DNA of 64,000 nt, from positions 698,335 through 762,334 of the forward strand of contig RSEF01000018.1 in the NCBI GenBank assembly GCA_003993805.1, read 5' to 3'. Of this stretch, positions 11,798-24,469 are shown piece after piece (position 1 is the stretch's first letter; every line of letters starts with the position of its first letter). The notes below the pieces were generated by a model that had not been told where the DNA came from, did no database searches, and saw only the letters and a program-made list of their open reading frames with translations. The position numbers and the translations under genes were made by a program. Source of the DNA: Himantopus leucocephalus. Its lineage: Eukaryota; Chordata; Aves; Charadriiformes; Recurvirostridae.

Positions 11798-14781
11798 TTA
11801 ATCCGAGACTTCTTCCTGAAGTCTGCCCCAGCCCATGCTCATTGCACACCACAAGCAGCTCAGCTGACTCACCAGCAGCCTGTCCCTGGGGTCAGGCTTG
11901 CTTTCTACTTAGCAGTGTCGTAATGATTATTTACTCCTTTAAAAGATGGGAAACCCCATATTTGCTGGGGTGCTGGCTGAGGATGGCCATGCAGACTAGT
12001 TGAGACCCACACATCAGGCTAGGCCCATGAGAAGATCAAGATACTGTCAAATCCGGTTTCTGCAGGGGAGAATTACAGCAGAAACACAGTTTCCTGCACA
12101 GAACTGACTGTTCCTATGAGCAGACAGTACGACTGACCTTACATCGAGCCCAGCAGCCCCTCAGTGAAGGTCCAGCATGTGTAAAAGAAATATCTCCTAG
12201 GCAGATTTTTTTAAGATGTTTTCCCAACCAGAGAGCATAAAGTATTCCAGCCAGGGTTGCAGAGACAGAAGAATTTAGTTGCTCCGGCTTTCTGAACATG
12301 GCTTTGAAACATCAGAATTTTTTAGAAAGGGCAATAAATGTGTTTCCTCTGTTTGCATTAAACACTGTGCAGATTCCTGTCATGAGGAATGAAAACAGGA
12401 GTTGGGTCAGCAAATGATAATGAGCCTCCATATGCCTTTCAGGGGGTCAATGCCAGATCACAGAGCCCAGGCCCGCGCCAAGAATCCGAGGGAGGTTTCC
12501 TGGAGTGGCTCTGAGCACGAACAACCTCGACACGCCGGTCCCAGCGCCCCGAATAGGGGCTCCCAAACTAGGGAGGTGCTGCTCATTTGCAAATGCCTGT
12601 AGCTCCAATGGGCACCGGAGAGAACTGCCACACAGCACTGTTCCCCGGCGCTGGGCAGATATTTCATCCCTTACTGGAGAGTGGTACTTTTGCCAAAGCA
12701 GAAATTTTAATGAAAAAAAACCCCACAAAACAAACACCTCATCTTTCTTCCCTTGAACTTTTGGGAGGATTGTCATGGAAGAAAACCAGAAGAACGCTTC
12801 AGAAGTAAACATTTCTCAGTTATTAAAAGCAAATAAATAAACAACCCCTGTCGTATTCCCACGTAAACAGGAACACTTTATTAAAAAGATGAAAACACTA
12901 TGTTTTTGTGAAAGAAAAAATTAATTCCATACTACCTCCCCGTAGTCCCGGAGGCTTTTGGCCTTGACTGGATGTGCCTCCAGCCTCTATGCTACAGCAC
13001 TGGAAACCGTATGCCACCAGGTGCTCCGGACAGGCGCAGGGCTCAGGAGCAGCCAGCAGCAACCTACCTGGGCACAGGTTTCATGGAGACCGGGCACCCT
13101 CTTTGTACAAGAAGGGCATCACCTGCCTGATGTGCCACAGGAGCATGGTGACCTGGTTCCCTACCTCCTGCCCACTGCACCCTGAGCATTGGCTTTGCTT
13201 CAGAAGGAGAAACACCCTTGCAGGAGACATGTCCCCCAGCCATGAGATGGCACATCACTCTGGATCAGTCCCCCAGTGCTCGTCCCCCAGTGTGAGAAGG
13301 GGACACAAGTGGCTATGGCTTTGGCAGCAGAGCCTGGTCATTTCTGGGTGACTGGAGGTGCTGTTCTTGTGCCCCAAGCTTTTTGAGACGTAGAGTGTGC
13401 CTATCCAATGTCATGGATGTTAGGATGGAGATAGGAACCATCATGGTGGGAGACCTAACCTCTGCTCCCGGGAGAGAGCATGACTATTTCCTTTGCTGGG
13501 AGGAAGTGTCCAGGGAGGAGACTCTCCATCCTTCTCTCCTCCAGCTGAGGATCTCACTGCCCTGCCACAGGGCCTGACTGTGGAGGAGGACAGTGCAGAC
13601 TGGCGATGCTGGGGGCACAAAAGCCTTTTCCAGAGCTGTGAGCTGCAGGGCTGCTAAGCAAGGCGGACTCGGCAATCTTCATACCTTGCAGGAGAATTGC
13701 TGTTCTCAACAGGGAAGAAAGGTAGCAACTTGCACAGAAGTGATTTTTCCAGTTTCTTCTCACCCAGACTATTCAACCCCTAAAGTGTCCAAAGCACTTT
13801 CAACATGGGTTGAGCCACTTGGGTGACCTGAGAACACTGACCTGTTCCACCACCCTTTGCTTGCCCCTGGAGAGGAACACGAGATCATTGCTTGTCCTGC
13901 AGAGAAATTCCAGCCAGGCTTGTTGCTCATTTTGGTGTTTAACATTCCCGTAGATTATCCAGCACTGCCTGAGAAAAATGTGCTTGGAAGCAGTGGAGTA
14001 TTGTGTCTGGGGGGAGCAGTGGCTGCCCCTGGGGAGCTCTCCTCCTGCAGACCTTTCCTGCCAAGTCTCAGTTCTGACTGTATCTTTCCTGCCAGCTCCC
14101 AAAGCCCTGGAGGCCCCATCTCTGCAGGAGGCTGAGATGGGCATGTCCCCAACCTCCTGGTCCTCATAGCACTTCAGAACAGGGGACCATCCCACTCCCA
14201 CAGTCCCTGCTGCAGGGGCACGGAAAGGCTGGCTCTGTCACCTTGACCTGTCAACCTAGGGATTTGGAGGGCGTTATTTGGGAGTTGGCTGCATTTTGGC
14301 TGCAAATTTTTGTCATCTTAAAGCTGTGATTCAGAAGCCAGATAGCCACTGATGCTTGCCAAAGCTCTGGGCTCTGCTCCAGCCTGCAGGCACTGGCCCA
14401 GGTTGAGGAGGACATACGAGTTAGCCTCTCCTGGTACAACCAAGGGTCTGATCCTGCTGATATAATTAAATGTGGTGCTTGTGGGGGTGAATTGTTCCAT
14501 GGTAGGGAGCAGACTCAGTTGGCAATAGCCCCCCATCAGCCGACACTGCTGCTCTGGACCTCCACCACCACATTCACCACTCCGGCGATACTCAACAGCC
14601 TTCACTCCTGCAATATGTCTTGAAATTTGGCATGATATGGGCACTTGTCTCTTCCCCTGCCATTACCTCCTTATTATTAGTGCCATGATGTGCTTGGCGT
14701 GTGTCCCTCTACTTGTGGTGGGAGATGGAAAAAGCTACTGTGCTGATTTCTTATTTCCACTGTGGAATTCAGAAGTATTAC

Positions 14782-14797
14782 AAAAAAAAAAAAAAAA
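14782..14797. repeat. Poly-A run (16 A)
   Basis: Sixteen uninterrupted A. I checked whether it could be the tail of a retrocopy: the upstream sequence has no recognisable SINE or gene-derived part and no AATAAA signal just before it, so I treat it as a simple homopolymer. Confidence 0.85.
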
Positions 14798-16337
14798 TGG
14801 AAAAACACAAGCTCTGTGATTAACACAGACAGGTAATTACGATCAGTTCTCTGCTGTAAACCTTTCATGGCTTAGAGTTTGCCAAACCCCAGATTTGACT
14901 GCCAGGACGTCTGCTTCCACTCGAAGATTTTGCAAGCACTCAGCTTAAACAGGTCAGCGAATCCTCAGAACAGGCTTTGGGGAAAATATTTTGCTTTATC
15001 CATGATGAAAAGCTCCTCAAAGCCACCATTCAGAAGTTCGAACCGCTTCAGTTTGGACCAAGGGCTCACAATCTTTGGGAAAATTCAGCTATATTTGATC
15101 AAATTATGTCTCCAAAAGTCTGAGTTTACACATCACATCCCATGGAAAAATAACATCTGTTCATGTAATCCCACATTATATCAGAATGCAGGCAAATGAA
15201 ATTGCCCAGGCAATCAGAAAAGTTTGGGAATTTATTCACAAAATTTGAGTAAAATATTTTGGCATTGGAAAATGCAGATCTGTCAAAAATTAAACCTGTA
15301 AGAACATACTGACTTTTTTTGTTCTGTTTGTTAAAAAATGAGAAAGGTATACATTTGAAGATGTCAAAAGAACTCCCATATATAGATTTGTGCAAAACCT
15401 TTCCAGGTTTTCCTCTCACAATGACACATTGTTTAAAGTTTCAGATTGCTGCATTTTGGTTTTTTTTTAAAATGAAAAAAAAAGACCAAAACTCATGTGA
15501 AACATTTCAAATTTTCTGAAATATAAAGTTTTTTTCTGTTCTGACGTAAGCATGTTTTTAAAGTGCCGAGCTGTGAGCAAAAAAGAGATATATTGACTCT
15601 TTATTTGGAACACAACAGAATTTTGTATATACCAGAAGGGGTCACTTGCTGGAAAGTCACCTTCCTAGGTCATCACTTAGCCAGAAGACCTGGATGGTGC
15701 TTTTCAGTGCTCAGCTCTGTGATGGGTCAGTGCTGTGGCACCCGAATCACATCCTTCATCCCACAGCCTCTCTGCTCACCTGGCATTCACTGTTCCCACA
15801 CACGGTCTTGTTTTAATAAGGTTGTGAGCACAGGACAGGCACTGTGCGTCTTCCAGTCTTGCTCCTAACCAAAGAGACAAGGTCCTTTAGGGATGGCCTG
15901 CTCCTGCTGCTTTGCACGTGATTAACAGTAACAGCGCAGAGATCCTGAGCTGTGGTCCCAGGGCTCCCCACGGGGCAGAGGCTGGGACACCACACGCTGC
16001 ACCCGCCAGGACTGAGCTGCAGGTGAAATCACTGACCTGGCTGCGGCCATGAGACGGGGCTGTCTGGAGCCTGGATAGCTCTTCTTGGAGAAACAGGAAT
16101 GGTGGGGAGGGCAAGAGAGAAACCTGACCGAAGGGCCAAGGGCAAGTAGGGTGCGCTGGAGTTTGGGAGCACACAGTCCCAGGAGACGTGGCTCTGTCTC
16201 GCTCACAGATTTACTGTTCTTTGTGATATTGGTGGGACATGTCTCAACCCTGCCCTTACAGATACGTCCTTACTGCAGGAGGGAGGGCTGCGCTGGAGCC
16301 CCCATCCACCGGAACAAGCGCGGGTGCCAGGTGAGCG

Positions 16338-16434
16338 CACACCCACAAGCGCAGGACAGGGCTGGGGGAGCGTGCCCAGGAGAGCACACACTCACCAACA
16401 GTGCGCAGGGCTGGGCGAGCGCGCCCACGGGAGC
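16338..16434. repeat. Diverged tandem duplication, about 49-bp unit x2
   Basis: Two neighbouring units share the order CACAC.CAC, then CAGGGCTGGG.GAGCG.GCCCA, then G.GAGC. Unit A is about 16338-16386 and unit B about 16387-16434, with a 3-base length difference in the middle and several substitutions. It is CpG-rich compared with its surroundings. It lies immediately downstream of a splice-donor-like CAG/GTGAGC at 16331. Confidence 0.75.
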
Positions 16435-18691
16435 GGGTGTTTCGGGGTGGCGCAGTGTGAAGCTCTGGGAAGGTTTGTCTGAATGGGCTCTGCAGACTGG
16501 TTTGGCATGGGTGAGGCAGATGTTTTTGGGGCCCAGCAGCCCCCAGCAGCTCTGTACACAGGGAGAAGCCCCCCTCGGTCACTGCTAGTCTAAACGATGC
16601 AGAGCCCCGTTGCAGCAGGGGGGCTCTCCCAGTGGAACCTTTGGCCACAGACAGCCTGGAGCCCGTTCTTGGGTTGCATCCACCATTGCTCAGATCTCTG
16701 CGCTGTTGTCAGCAGGGACAGGGGGAGAGCTTGCAGGCTGGAGGAGCTGGCTGCCTTCCTCCACTCTGTGCCAACTGTAATGCTAGTTCAGGAATTTCCA
16801 AACAAACCCACATCTCCCCAACAAACCCAGAGGCCATGAGTATCCCCTGGCCTGCTCACAGACTGTCACTGCTGCCCCACGGACTCTCACATTGAACAAA
16901 GGGAAGGGAAACACTTGGAATTTTCTTATTTCAAATCCCTAGTAATGCAGTGCTCTCTTCCACCCTCTCCCCCTCTCTGGCTGGCTCAGGGCGGGCCAGC
17001 AGCCCAGGACATCACATGGACATCACCATGCCTCTGCCTGCTCATGCACCAGGCCTGAGGAGCATATCTGCAGAGGGTAGGGGCATGCAAGGAAGGGGAG
17101 CACAGGATAGCCTTAGCGCTTGGCACCAGGAGCTGCATGCTCTACACTGCACAGGTACAAGAGCCAGGGGCCTGTCTGTGCTCAGCACCTGCCTGGGCGT
17201 GCTCAGCACTCTGCAGGATGGGCCCAGATTCCCATTAATGTCCAAGAGAGACACATGCCCCATGCCCATTCATGTTAACCTCAACCAACCTCTCCAGGCA
17301 GCCTCTGCTGCCCTGGAAACCTCTTTACACAACCAGCCCCAAGGAAAGCAATGGCTGGCTGCAAGGACCCCACGGTTCACCTGTCTTCCTGAGGGTGGTA
17401 AAAGATGTGACACTGCTCCCTTCTGCCACAGTGTCCATGCAGCACTGTGGGGCAGACACCCTGCAGCAAATGCCACTGGCAGCCCAGGGCAGGCGGCCAC
17501 AACTCCTTCCTGGGCCAGGCAGGAGAAGCAGGAATGAGGGCATTTGATGACTGGCTGCAAAAATCTGGGCTTGTTTACCCCAGCCACGTTTTGTAGGTGT
17601 CCATCCAGGCAGAAGGCAGTTGCCTTCGCTCACCCCAGCACAACCCCGCTGACCGGACCACACTGGACCAGGACTGAAGGACTAACACAGGTAGCAAGCA
17701 GTGTGTGTGTCTGGCATGCATGACCTAGAGCAGAGCAGAGCCTTGAGGAGAGTTTCATCGTTTGGTTTCCACCAAGCTTTCAGTTCTGCTTAAGCCAGCT
17801 TTTACATTAAACACACGTGAGGTGATAACTGCCAGCAGCTGTTCGTACTTGCCAGCATAATTCCCCAGTGTGCTGTTTGCCTCTCTTGTTGCATCCCTGC
17901 CGGTGTTGCTTCTCTCCCAAAGCTCTTCTGAGCTCTCCCTCCTCCTTATCAGTCAGCAGCGACATGTTTTATCCACTCTCCTCAGCTGATCACCGTGGCT
18001 CCCTGCTATGCTTTTGACATACCTTCCTGCTCCATCCCACACAACTCATTGCCCTTATGATCACTTCACTCAGTGCCCCAAAGCCACTTCGTTATCTTGT
18101 CTGGATCTTTCCATCAGCCACTACTCCACACCATGCCTCTGCTGGCAAGAGCAACATTTTGATTCATCTTCTGCACCACATCCACCATGGCAAGTTCCAA
18201 ACCGAACTTCCAGTGCAAACAGCAATAGCCATGGCACATCTCCGGGTCACAATGGCTCCATCCATACCACTAAAGTAAAAAAAGCCAGGGCCTGTTCCCC
18301 AGCCCCACAACCAAATGACGAGGTCTAAAATCTCTAGGAATGGTGACTAAACTCTCTTTATCCCAGAAGAGGCTGGCTGCCTTCAAAGTGAGAAGGGTGG
18401 CTGGGCTGAGCCAGGCACAGCTCCGCAGCCGGGTACAGGCAGGGGAATGGCTGGTGAGCCCTGGCTAAACCGTGCCCAGGGGTGCTGCCTGCCCAAGGCC
18501 ATGCCCTGCTCCCTTTGCACACCTGGACATGGGCAGCAGGTCTCAGACACACTGCTATGAATGTACGGAAACTGTACAGTGAAAAAAAGATCTCCATGTG
18601 CTGTTATTGTCTTTCATCCCACTCGTAGGAAGTGCTTATCTCACTCCCAAAGGGCTGCGATATTAACAGCAGCAGCGATATGGCCAATGCT

Positions 18692-18701
18692 GGGGGGGGG
18701 G
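18692..18701. repeat. Poly-G run (10 G)
   Basis: Ten consecutive G preceded by CT and followed by CACG. A length error is plausible here in a draft assembly. No function is implied. Confidence 0.85.
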
Positions 18702-19479
18702 CACGCAGTCCCCCCAGGTCCCTACAGCCAAGCTGGCCTTCCCCTCATCTGAAGCCCTTGCCAAGCCAGTTCCTACTTCAGGGGCTGCAGAGAAAATCCT
18801 CTCCTCAGCCACTTTGCTGCCCCAGCCTGGGACACTTCAGAGAAACGACAGCGGCAGCTCCACACAGCTCCGAGCCTGAACCTTCAGCAAACAGTCCTGT
18901 CCACAAGCTCAGCAGCAAACCCTGGCTGCTTTGCTCCCATCCCGCTCCAAATTCTCACAGCGTGGGTGGGTGGGAAGCTCCCTGAATTGCTTCCCCGCTT
19001 GCTGAAATGGGCTGAAATTCAGAGCTGATCACATTTTCCCCTGTGCCTGTCAAAGCCCAAACGGGAAGCCCAGTAACCAACATATAAAGCTACTACTGAT
19101 AGCAGCACACTTGTTCCAGACAAAAGATCAGGAGACGTATGTCATAAAAAGGCAGAGATGTCTTCCAGATGTTTTTGTGTGTTGGGTCTGCACAGATGTT
19201 TTCGATGTCTGCCCATAAATGTAAGAAATGTAAAACATTTGTGTCCCACAGATGTAGAGATTAAATTATGCAAGAGATGTGATAAATCTCTGGGTAATGC
19301 GAGAAGACCATGAACTATTCACATTCATTGTTTTTAGTAAAATCGGCCCCATTTTCCAGAATGCGGCTGCAAAGGAGACTTTTATTGTTATTAAATGTGA
19401 TTAAATATTACGTAGGATGTTGAAAAGCAGCACACATGGAACTGTATGAAACCATATATTGCAGTCTTGCAAGACCTTC

Positions 19480-19790
19480 TGCGTGGACCAGCCGGTTGAG
19501 CCGCGAGCTGAACGCTGGTGCACCTCGGAGGGGTGACGGTGGGACACGGGGGTGACGGTGTCAGAGCAGCCTCCGGCCAAGCCGAGGGCAGGCCAGGCAG
19601 CCCGCAGCTGCCCATCGCTGCTCTACGTGCAGGCAGACGGAGCCCCTCCTGCCCCCACGGCCACCCATGCTCTCGGCAAGCCAGGCGCAGGCTTGAGCAG
19701 GCGTCTGCGGGTCCGGAGGAGGCAGAGCTGTGTGCCTTCCTCTGAGCACGCGTCCGCACATGCGAGAGAGCTCAGACAGGCAGCAGGGTG
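19480..19790. promoter_or_regulatory. CpG-rich block (possible CpG island)
   Basis: By eye I count about 25 CpG in roughly 300 bases, in sequence near two-thirds G+C. That is far denser than the AT-rich flanks (19080-19470 holds only a few). Bird CpG islands of this density commonly mark promoters or exons. It contains a 19-bp tandem step, GGGTGACGGT starting at 19531 and again at 19550. Overlapping open frames on both strands (122 codons minus, 107 codons plus) follow from low stop-codon density and match nothing known. I see no TATA box or clear first exon. CpG counts were made by eye. Confidence 0.45.
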
Positions 19791-20027
19791 GGAGAAGGCG
19801 TGTGAATGTGTTTGCAGGCAGGTTTTGGAGGGCAGGGAGAGGCAGCACACCCCAGTATGGCAGAGCTTGAAATAACCTCAGTGCCCAGCACTGCCAGGGC
19901 AGAAACTAGTACAAATTTGCAGTTGTTGGTACTTTCGTGTGATATTAGGTGCCAGCCTACCACTTTATACTAAACACCTGTCTGATCCTTGTGCTTCCTG
20001 AAGGAAGTTCAGGTGTTGAGGGCATTT

Positions 20028-20513
20028 CATAGAATTATAGAATCATGGAATGGTTTGGGTTGGAAGGGACCTTAAAGATCAACCAGTCCCACCCCCCTGC
20101 CCTGGGCAGGGACACCTCCCACCAGCCCAGGTTGCTCCAAGCCCCGGCCAACCTGGCCTTGAACACCTCCAGGGATGGGGCAGCCACAGCTTCTCGGGGC
20201 AACCTGCGTCAGGGGCTCACCACCCTCACAGGAAAGAATTTCTTCTTAATATCTAACCTAAATTCACCCTCTTTCAGTTTAAAACCATTCCCCTTCATCC
20301 TATCACTCCACTCCCTGATAAAGTCCCTCCCCAGCTCTCCTGGAGCCCCTTTAGGCACTGGAAGGGGCTCCAAGGTCTCCCCGGAGCCTTCTCTTCTCCA
20401 GGCTGAACACCCCCAACTCTCTCAGACTGTCCTCACAGCAGAGGGGTTCCAGCACTCTGATCACCTTCATGGCCTTCTCTGGACCCACTCCAACATATCC
20501 ATGTCCTTCTTAT
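20028..20513 (-). mobile_element. CR1 LINE, 5'-truncated copy
   Basis: The 3' terminal repeats are unusually well kept (CATAGAATTATAGAATCATGG at the left edge). Then come the 3' tail and the ORF2 C-terminus in reverse complement, closely similar to the copy at 10963 over its first 300 bases. It retains the part around 20330-20450 that the 10963 copy partly lacks (reverse complement of the CR1 segment with the GGCTGAACACCCCCAACTC-like stretch). Similarity stops at about 20513 (CATGTCCTTCTTA), at the segment that elsewhere reads AAGAAGGACATGG. ORF2 is broken on the minus strand. The 201-codon plus-strand frame here is only the antisense shadow of the element. Confidence 0.95.
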
Positions 20514-21888
20514 TTCCAAACCAAGCTCAGTCCCAGAGTGGATTTTGCAGCAAGTCCCATGTGTGGGTGGAGCCAGGGGCTGAAAGGGACTGCTCCAAAA
20601 TCCTGTGGCACCTATCTTCCCCCAAACACACACGCGTCCTTTCACACTGACCGCTCAGTCCACACTCCAGCCAGGCTTCACTGCACGCCCACTACGTCAC
20701 TACCAGGAACAAGTGACACATCCCCGAGGCGCGAGGCCCCATGCCCTGCGGGCTGTTGTGCTCGCGCATCCCAGCTCTCCCCCCGTTACATCAGAGAAAA
20801 GCATGAGTTTTGTGTCTATCTTTGTCAGGCATGTTGAGGGGAAACTGTGCCCAGATTTTACAGCTTCCACGATATGGCTTTCACCCGGGGAATTTATTGC
20901 TATGCTCCCTGCATGGCAACCACAAGGGAAAGAAAGGTCCCTATTTTGGGGCTTGAAATTCAGCCCAGCTCAGTCTGAGCCTGCCCTGCACTGACCCCGC
21001 AGCCTGTGCCTGCTGAGGGAGCGCTGCGTACACCCCCCCATGTGCCCCAGGTTGGGCTCTGCGTGCACCCCAGGGAGGCAGACAGCTCTCACCAGCCCTG
21101 CCGCCTCACCCTGCTCCATCCTCCATCGCACCCGGGGTGGCCTGGAGCCACGCGTCGCAGGGTGGCAGCGTACTGTCACACCAGAGGACACCAGCTGCTG
21201 CCCAGCTAAATAGGGATCTCGACTCTGCTTTGTACCACTCATCTGCTCTGTGTAGGAAGTACCATTGGTCCCCAAGACATCATGGTACCAGGTAGGAGTA
21301 AGAAGCACTTAGAGCAGATCTCCAGGCTACATAGATAATTCCCTCCAGCTCTTTTGTCTCATGAACTGAGCACTGGCTAGCTCGGCTACTTGATTAACAT
21401 CCGCACCCCTTTTAATTTTGCCGGTGCAGAGGAGAGCAGAGCAAGTGTTCCCAAACCCTCACCCCATCCCTGGGCCTGCCGGGGAGTGTCAGAGGCTCCA
21501 ACTCTCCTGTCGCTAGGAAGACCTCAGTGTTTCCCCATGGCAGTGTACTAAATCCTTGCTTGCATCAAAGAGACATGGCATTTTCTTGGGAATCCTCTCT
21601 GCTAAGAATATCCTCTATTTACATATTCGCCAATGTGGGGGCGGATGGGAAGCAGGGCAGTGAACTGAATGTACTTGGAAGATGTCTGTGTTCGTTACTA
21701 TAGAGCTGCATGCCTGGCTGTGTCTCCTTTTGCAATAATCATGTGTGATTACGGCATTAATGACAGCCTCAGGGGCTGGTTCTGCCCTGCCACCCTCCAC
21801 CCAACAGTGCTGGCTGCTCGCAGAGACCCCCAGCGCCTCCCGCTGCCTTGCAGGCTGTTGGGAGAGCGTGGACATGGTGGGCATCATG

Positions 21889-21920
21889 CGCGTGTTTGTG
21901 TGTGCTCGTGTGTGCGTGTG
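21889..21920. repeat. GT-rich microsatellite-like tract
   Basis: CGCGTGTTTGTGTGTGCTCG followed by TGTGTGCGTGTG: an interrupted (TG)n tract with C substitutions, just short of a pure dinucleotide repeat. Confidence 0.8.
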
Positions 21921-22064
21921 AGGGTCTCTGTGGTTTCCCTGGTCTCTTGTAACTACCGACACACATACCCGTGTCCGAGCAATGCCAGCACTAGTGCCAT
22001 TTGTAGAAGCACTGCCATTTGGCACAGCACCACGAGGTGGCATTTGCCCCAGCAGAAGGCAGGA

Positions 22065-22080
22065 NCCCCCCCCCCCGGGG
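22065..22080. repeat. Unresolved base and C11G4 homopolymer
   Basis: A single N (22065) is followed by eleven C and four G. The ambiguous call sits on the homopolymer, so the local length is unreliable. Confidence 0.85.
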
Positions 22081-22125
22081 AGCTGGTGTCATCTTGTGTA
22101 CCTTCTCCTCCTTGGTGGACTTGGC

Positions 22126-22198
22126 AGTGTTAGGTTTACAGTTGGACTCGATGATCTTAAAGGTCTTTTCCAACCTAAATGATTCCATGATTCTATGA
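22126..22198 (+). mobile_element. CR1 LINE 3' tail
   Basis: Only about 70 bases remain: GTGTTAGGTTTAC, GTTGGACTCGATGATCTTAA, AGGTCTTTTCCAACC and the terminal ATTCCATGATTCTATGA. The CTTAAAGGTCTTTTCCAACCT wording differs from the AAGGTCCCTTCC tails elsewhere in the window, so it belongs to another CR1 subfamily. No coding part is left. Confidence 0.9.
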
Positions 22199-24469
22199 GT
22201 CGTCTCTGCAAAGCCTGGGCTCTGAGCAACCTGATGGCAAGGGGTCATGGTGCACTTCTGCAGAGAGTGATTCATCTCATCTGAAGGCTATGGCAGGTAA
22301 AATGGACCAGTCTGGGGATTAATTCCTCTTTCTACATCAACCTCAGAGGAAAGCTCCTGAGACCAGCTCCTAATTTCCGCTTATGAGCTACCCAGCAAAT
22401 CACTGGTTCTATGTTTTGGCCTCACATATCTGTTGCTAGGGAGAGGGGATGGCTCCTGTACACCTAACGGAGAACAGGCTGGTAATTAAAGCCCTCAGTA
22501 GATCCTGTTCGCTCAGAACAAAAGGTCAGGCAAAACCTTGGCAAGATGAGGTTTTCCAGCTCCTCTGCAGAGGGCTGCGCATGGGCATTTCTACACCCAG
22601 TCAAATGAATCAAGCACTGGAGAGGCTCATTTTTCTCTGATGGGGATGGCTATCTTTGGGATGTTTAAAGACCAAAGCTGAAGGAGAAGGCAGAAATTAA
22701 TTCCCCTCAGGCTGAGAGTCAGGAAGGCAACGATAGCTTTGAATAGGAGAGAATAGAACGGCTATACTGTGTCAACCCTATATCCCCCTGTGACAGTATG
22801 CCCTCTCCACTGGTGGCCAGTTACGTATGCCAAAGGAGTACATAACACAGCAAGGGTCTCTGCTACGATACTGCTCTGTGGAATTCCCAGCCTTTGGTTC
22901 TGTCGAGCAAGAGGTTATCACTGGAACCTCATGTTTAATAGTCTCAATGATTTTTCTTCCTGAATGTAATTGCTTTTTGAAGCCAGTTATACTTTTGGCC
23001 TTACACTGTCCCATGGTAATGAGTTTCATGATGAATTATGAGTTGTGTGAAAAAGTACTTCCTTTTGTTTGTTTTAAGTCTGCTACCTGACAATTTCATG
23101 GAGTGCCTCCTAGTTCCTGAACAGAAGGAAGCAGTGACGGATTGTCCCCTAGCCACCCTCACCAGACTGCTCCGGACTGCTGTACGCTGCCCCTATCACC
23201 CTGCTCAGATGTCTCCTGTTGAGGCGAAAAAGTCCGTGTCTATTTAATGGTTCCTATGGACACCATTAAATGCCTGTGGTCATGGTGGTTGCCCTTTTCT
23301 GGTTTTCTGAACTCTCCTGAGAAGGGAGGAGGAGGAGACAGGAATGGATACGCCAGCCAGCCTGGGGCGTGGGGATGCTGTGGACTTACCACAGCGGAAC
23401 TGTAGTCTCTGTTTTGTTCCCAGTTCCTCCCCTAGTCATTCCCAAAATCTGATTCCCTTTCTTGCCCCCTACTGAGCCAATGTTTTCCATGACCTAGCCC
23501 AAGAACCCCAGATTTCTTTCCCCAGCGGTAATTGCTAATTCAGAGCCCAGTGCTCAGTTAGCAGGGAGTCCAACCACTACATTTTTTTCATTCTGTTCCA
23601 GTTTGGGCTCAGATGTGAGTATTCCAGTGCAAAAATGGCCCGGGGTCACATGAGGTGCCCACAGCAGAGGGCTTCAGCCAAGGATGGGCACGAGCCCCTG
23701 TCACTTGTTCCTCTCTCCTTGGCACCTCTCCCATCCCAGCACTGTTTTTCTTGTGTCCCTGGTCTGCACGCTGGCGAGGAGCCGCCATGCTGTGCTCTGC
23801 CATGCCTGGTGCCAGCACTGTGACAGTGGGATTGGGAAGAGGAGCTAAGGGTGTCACAGACATGCAGTGAGATACACCAGAGGACTGCGGTGGGGAATGG
23901 GGGGTGATGGGCACCCACAGGATTTGCTAGCAACAGCATTCACATCCTCTGCTATGGGAAAAGGGGAATCACACAGTGCCTGGCTGTCCCACACTGGCCA
24001 AGCAAGCGCAGGAAGTTCCCATGCTAGGTAGAGCCAACGGTGGTGTCACAGCTTGCCTTGTATTGGTGGCATTAAGGTGGGGAGATGTGCAGGGCAAGGG
24101 AAGAGTGGGAGTTCACGCACTCTGTGGATGCAAGTGCCTGTGCTGAATGGGACCTCACTGTGGGACATTGGGTTTCAGGCCAGCCATCTTTCCAAATGCT
24201 TCATTAGGTTCAGCTCAGGTTTGCACTCGAGACTACTTCCAGGTTTGACATTTCAGTCTGAGAAATAATCACTGATTCTTGCTATTTACGTGGTTACGGG
24301 ATGTGGGTTTGTGTAAAGGATGAGCACAGTGTAGGACACTTCCTTCTCCCTCCTGCCGAGCATTAGTTTAGCTATTTAGCTCTTGAACTGCAACATTAAC
24401 TTTCTTCTCTCTTTTCCTACACAGATCTGAGTCAGGGCCACTTTCTGATGAGCTTCCTACTATTTATGC
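22199..24469. other. Unique non-coding sequence
   Basis: No recognised gene; the longest frame is about 100 codons. There is a mild AT bias around 22700-23100. Near 24406-24425 a pyrimidine-rich run ends in ACAG like a splice acceptor, but no matching donor follows at a sensible distance, so no exon is called. Confidence 0.55.

Larger units (their letters stand above)
11798..20027. other. Unique non-coding sequence with two possible regulatory islands
   Basis: No recognised gene. GC-rich and AT-rich stretches alternate. AT-rich parts with no recognisable repeat are 12830-12930, 14990-15620 and 19080-19430. The longest frames are 195 codons (16950-17537, +) and 167 codons (16085-16588, +). 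The second contains a 69-base segment bounded by good splice-site matches (see findings). A poly-A run, a poly-G run, a diverged tandem duplication and a CpG-rich block are listed separately. Nothing identifies a host gene. Confidence 0.5.
20514..22125. other. Unique non-coding sequence
   Basis: No recognised gene. GC-rich from 20700 to 21200 with overlapping frames on both strands, then more balanced. The 154-codon frame at 21669-22133 (+) runs through a GT-rich tract and an unresolved base and looks fortuitous. The AT-rich patch at 21320-21430 has no recognisable repeat. Confidence 0.55.

Noticed and set aside
20045..20650. 201-codon plus-strand open frame
   Set aside because: It is the antisense of a minus-strand CR1 ORF2 C-terminus, not a gene.
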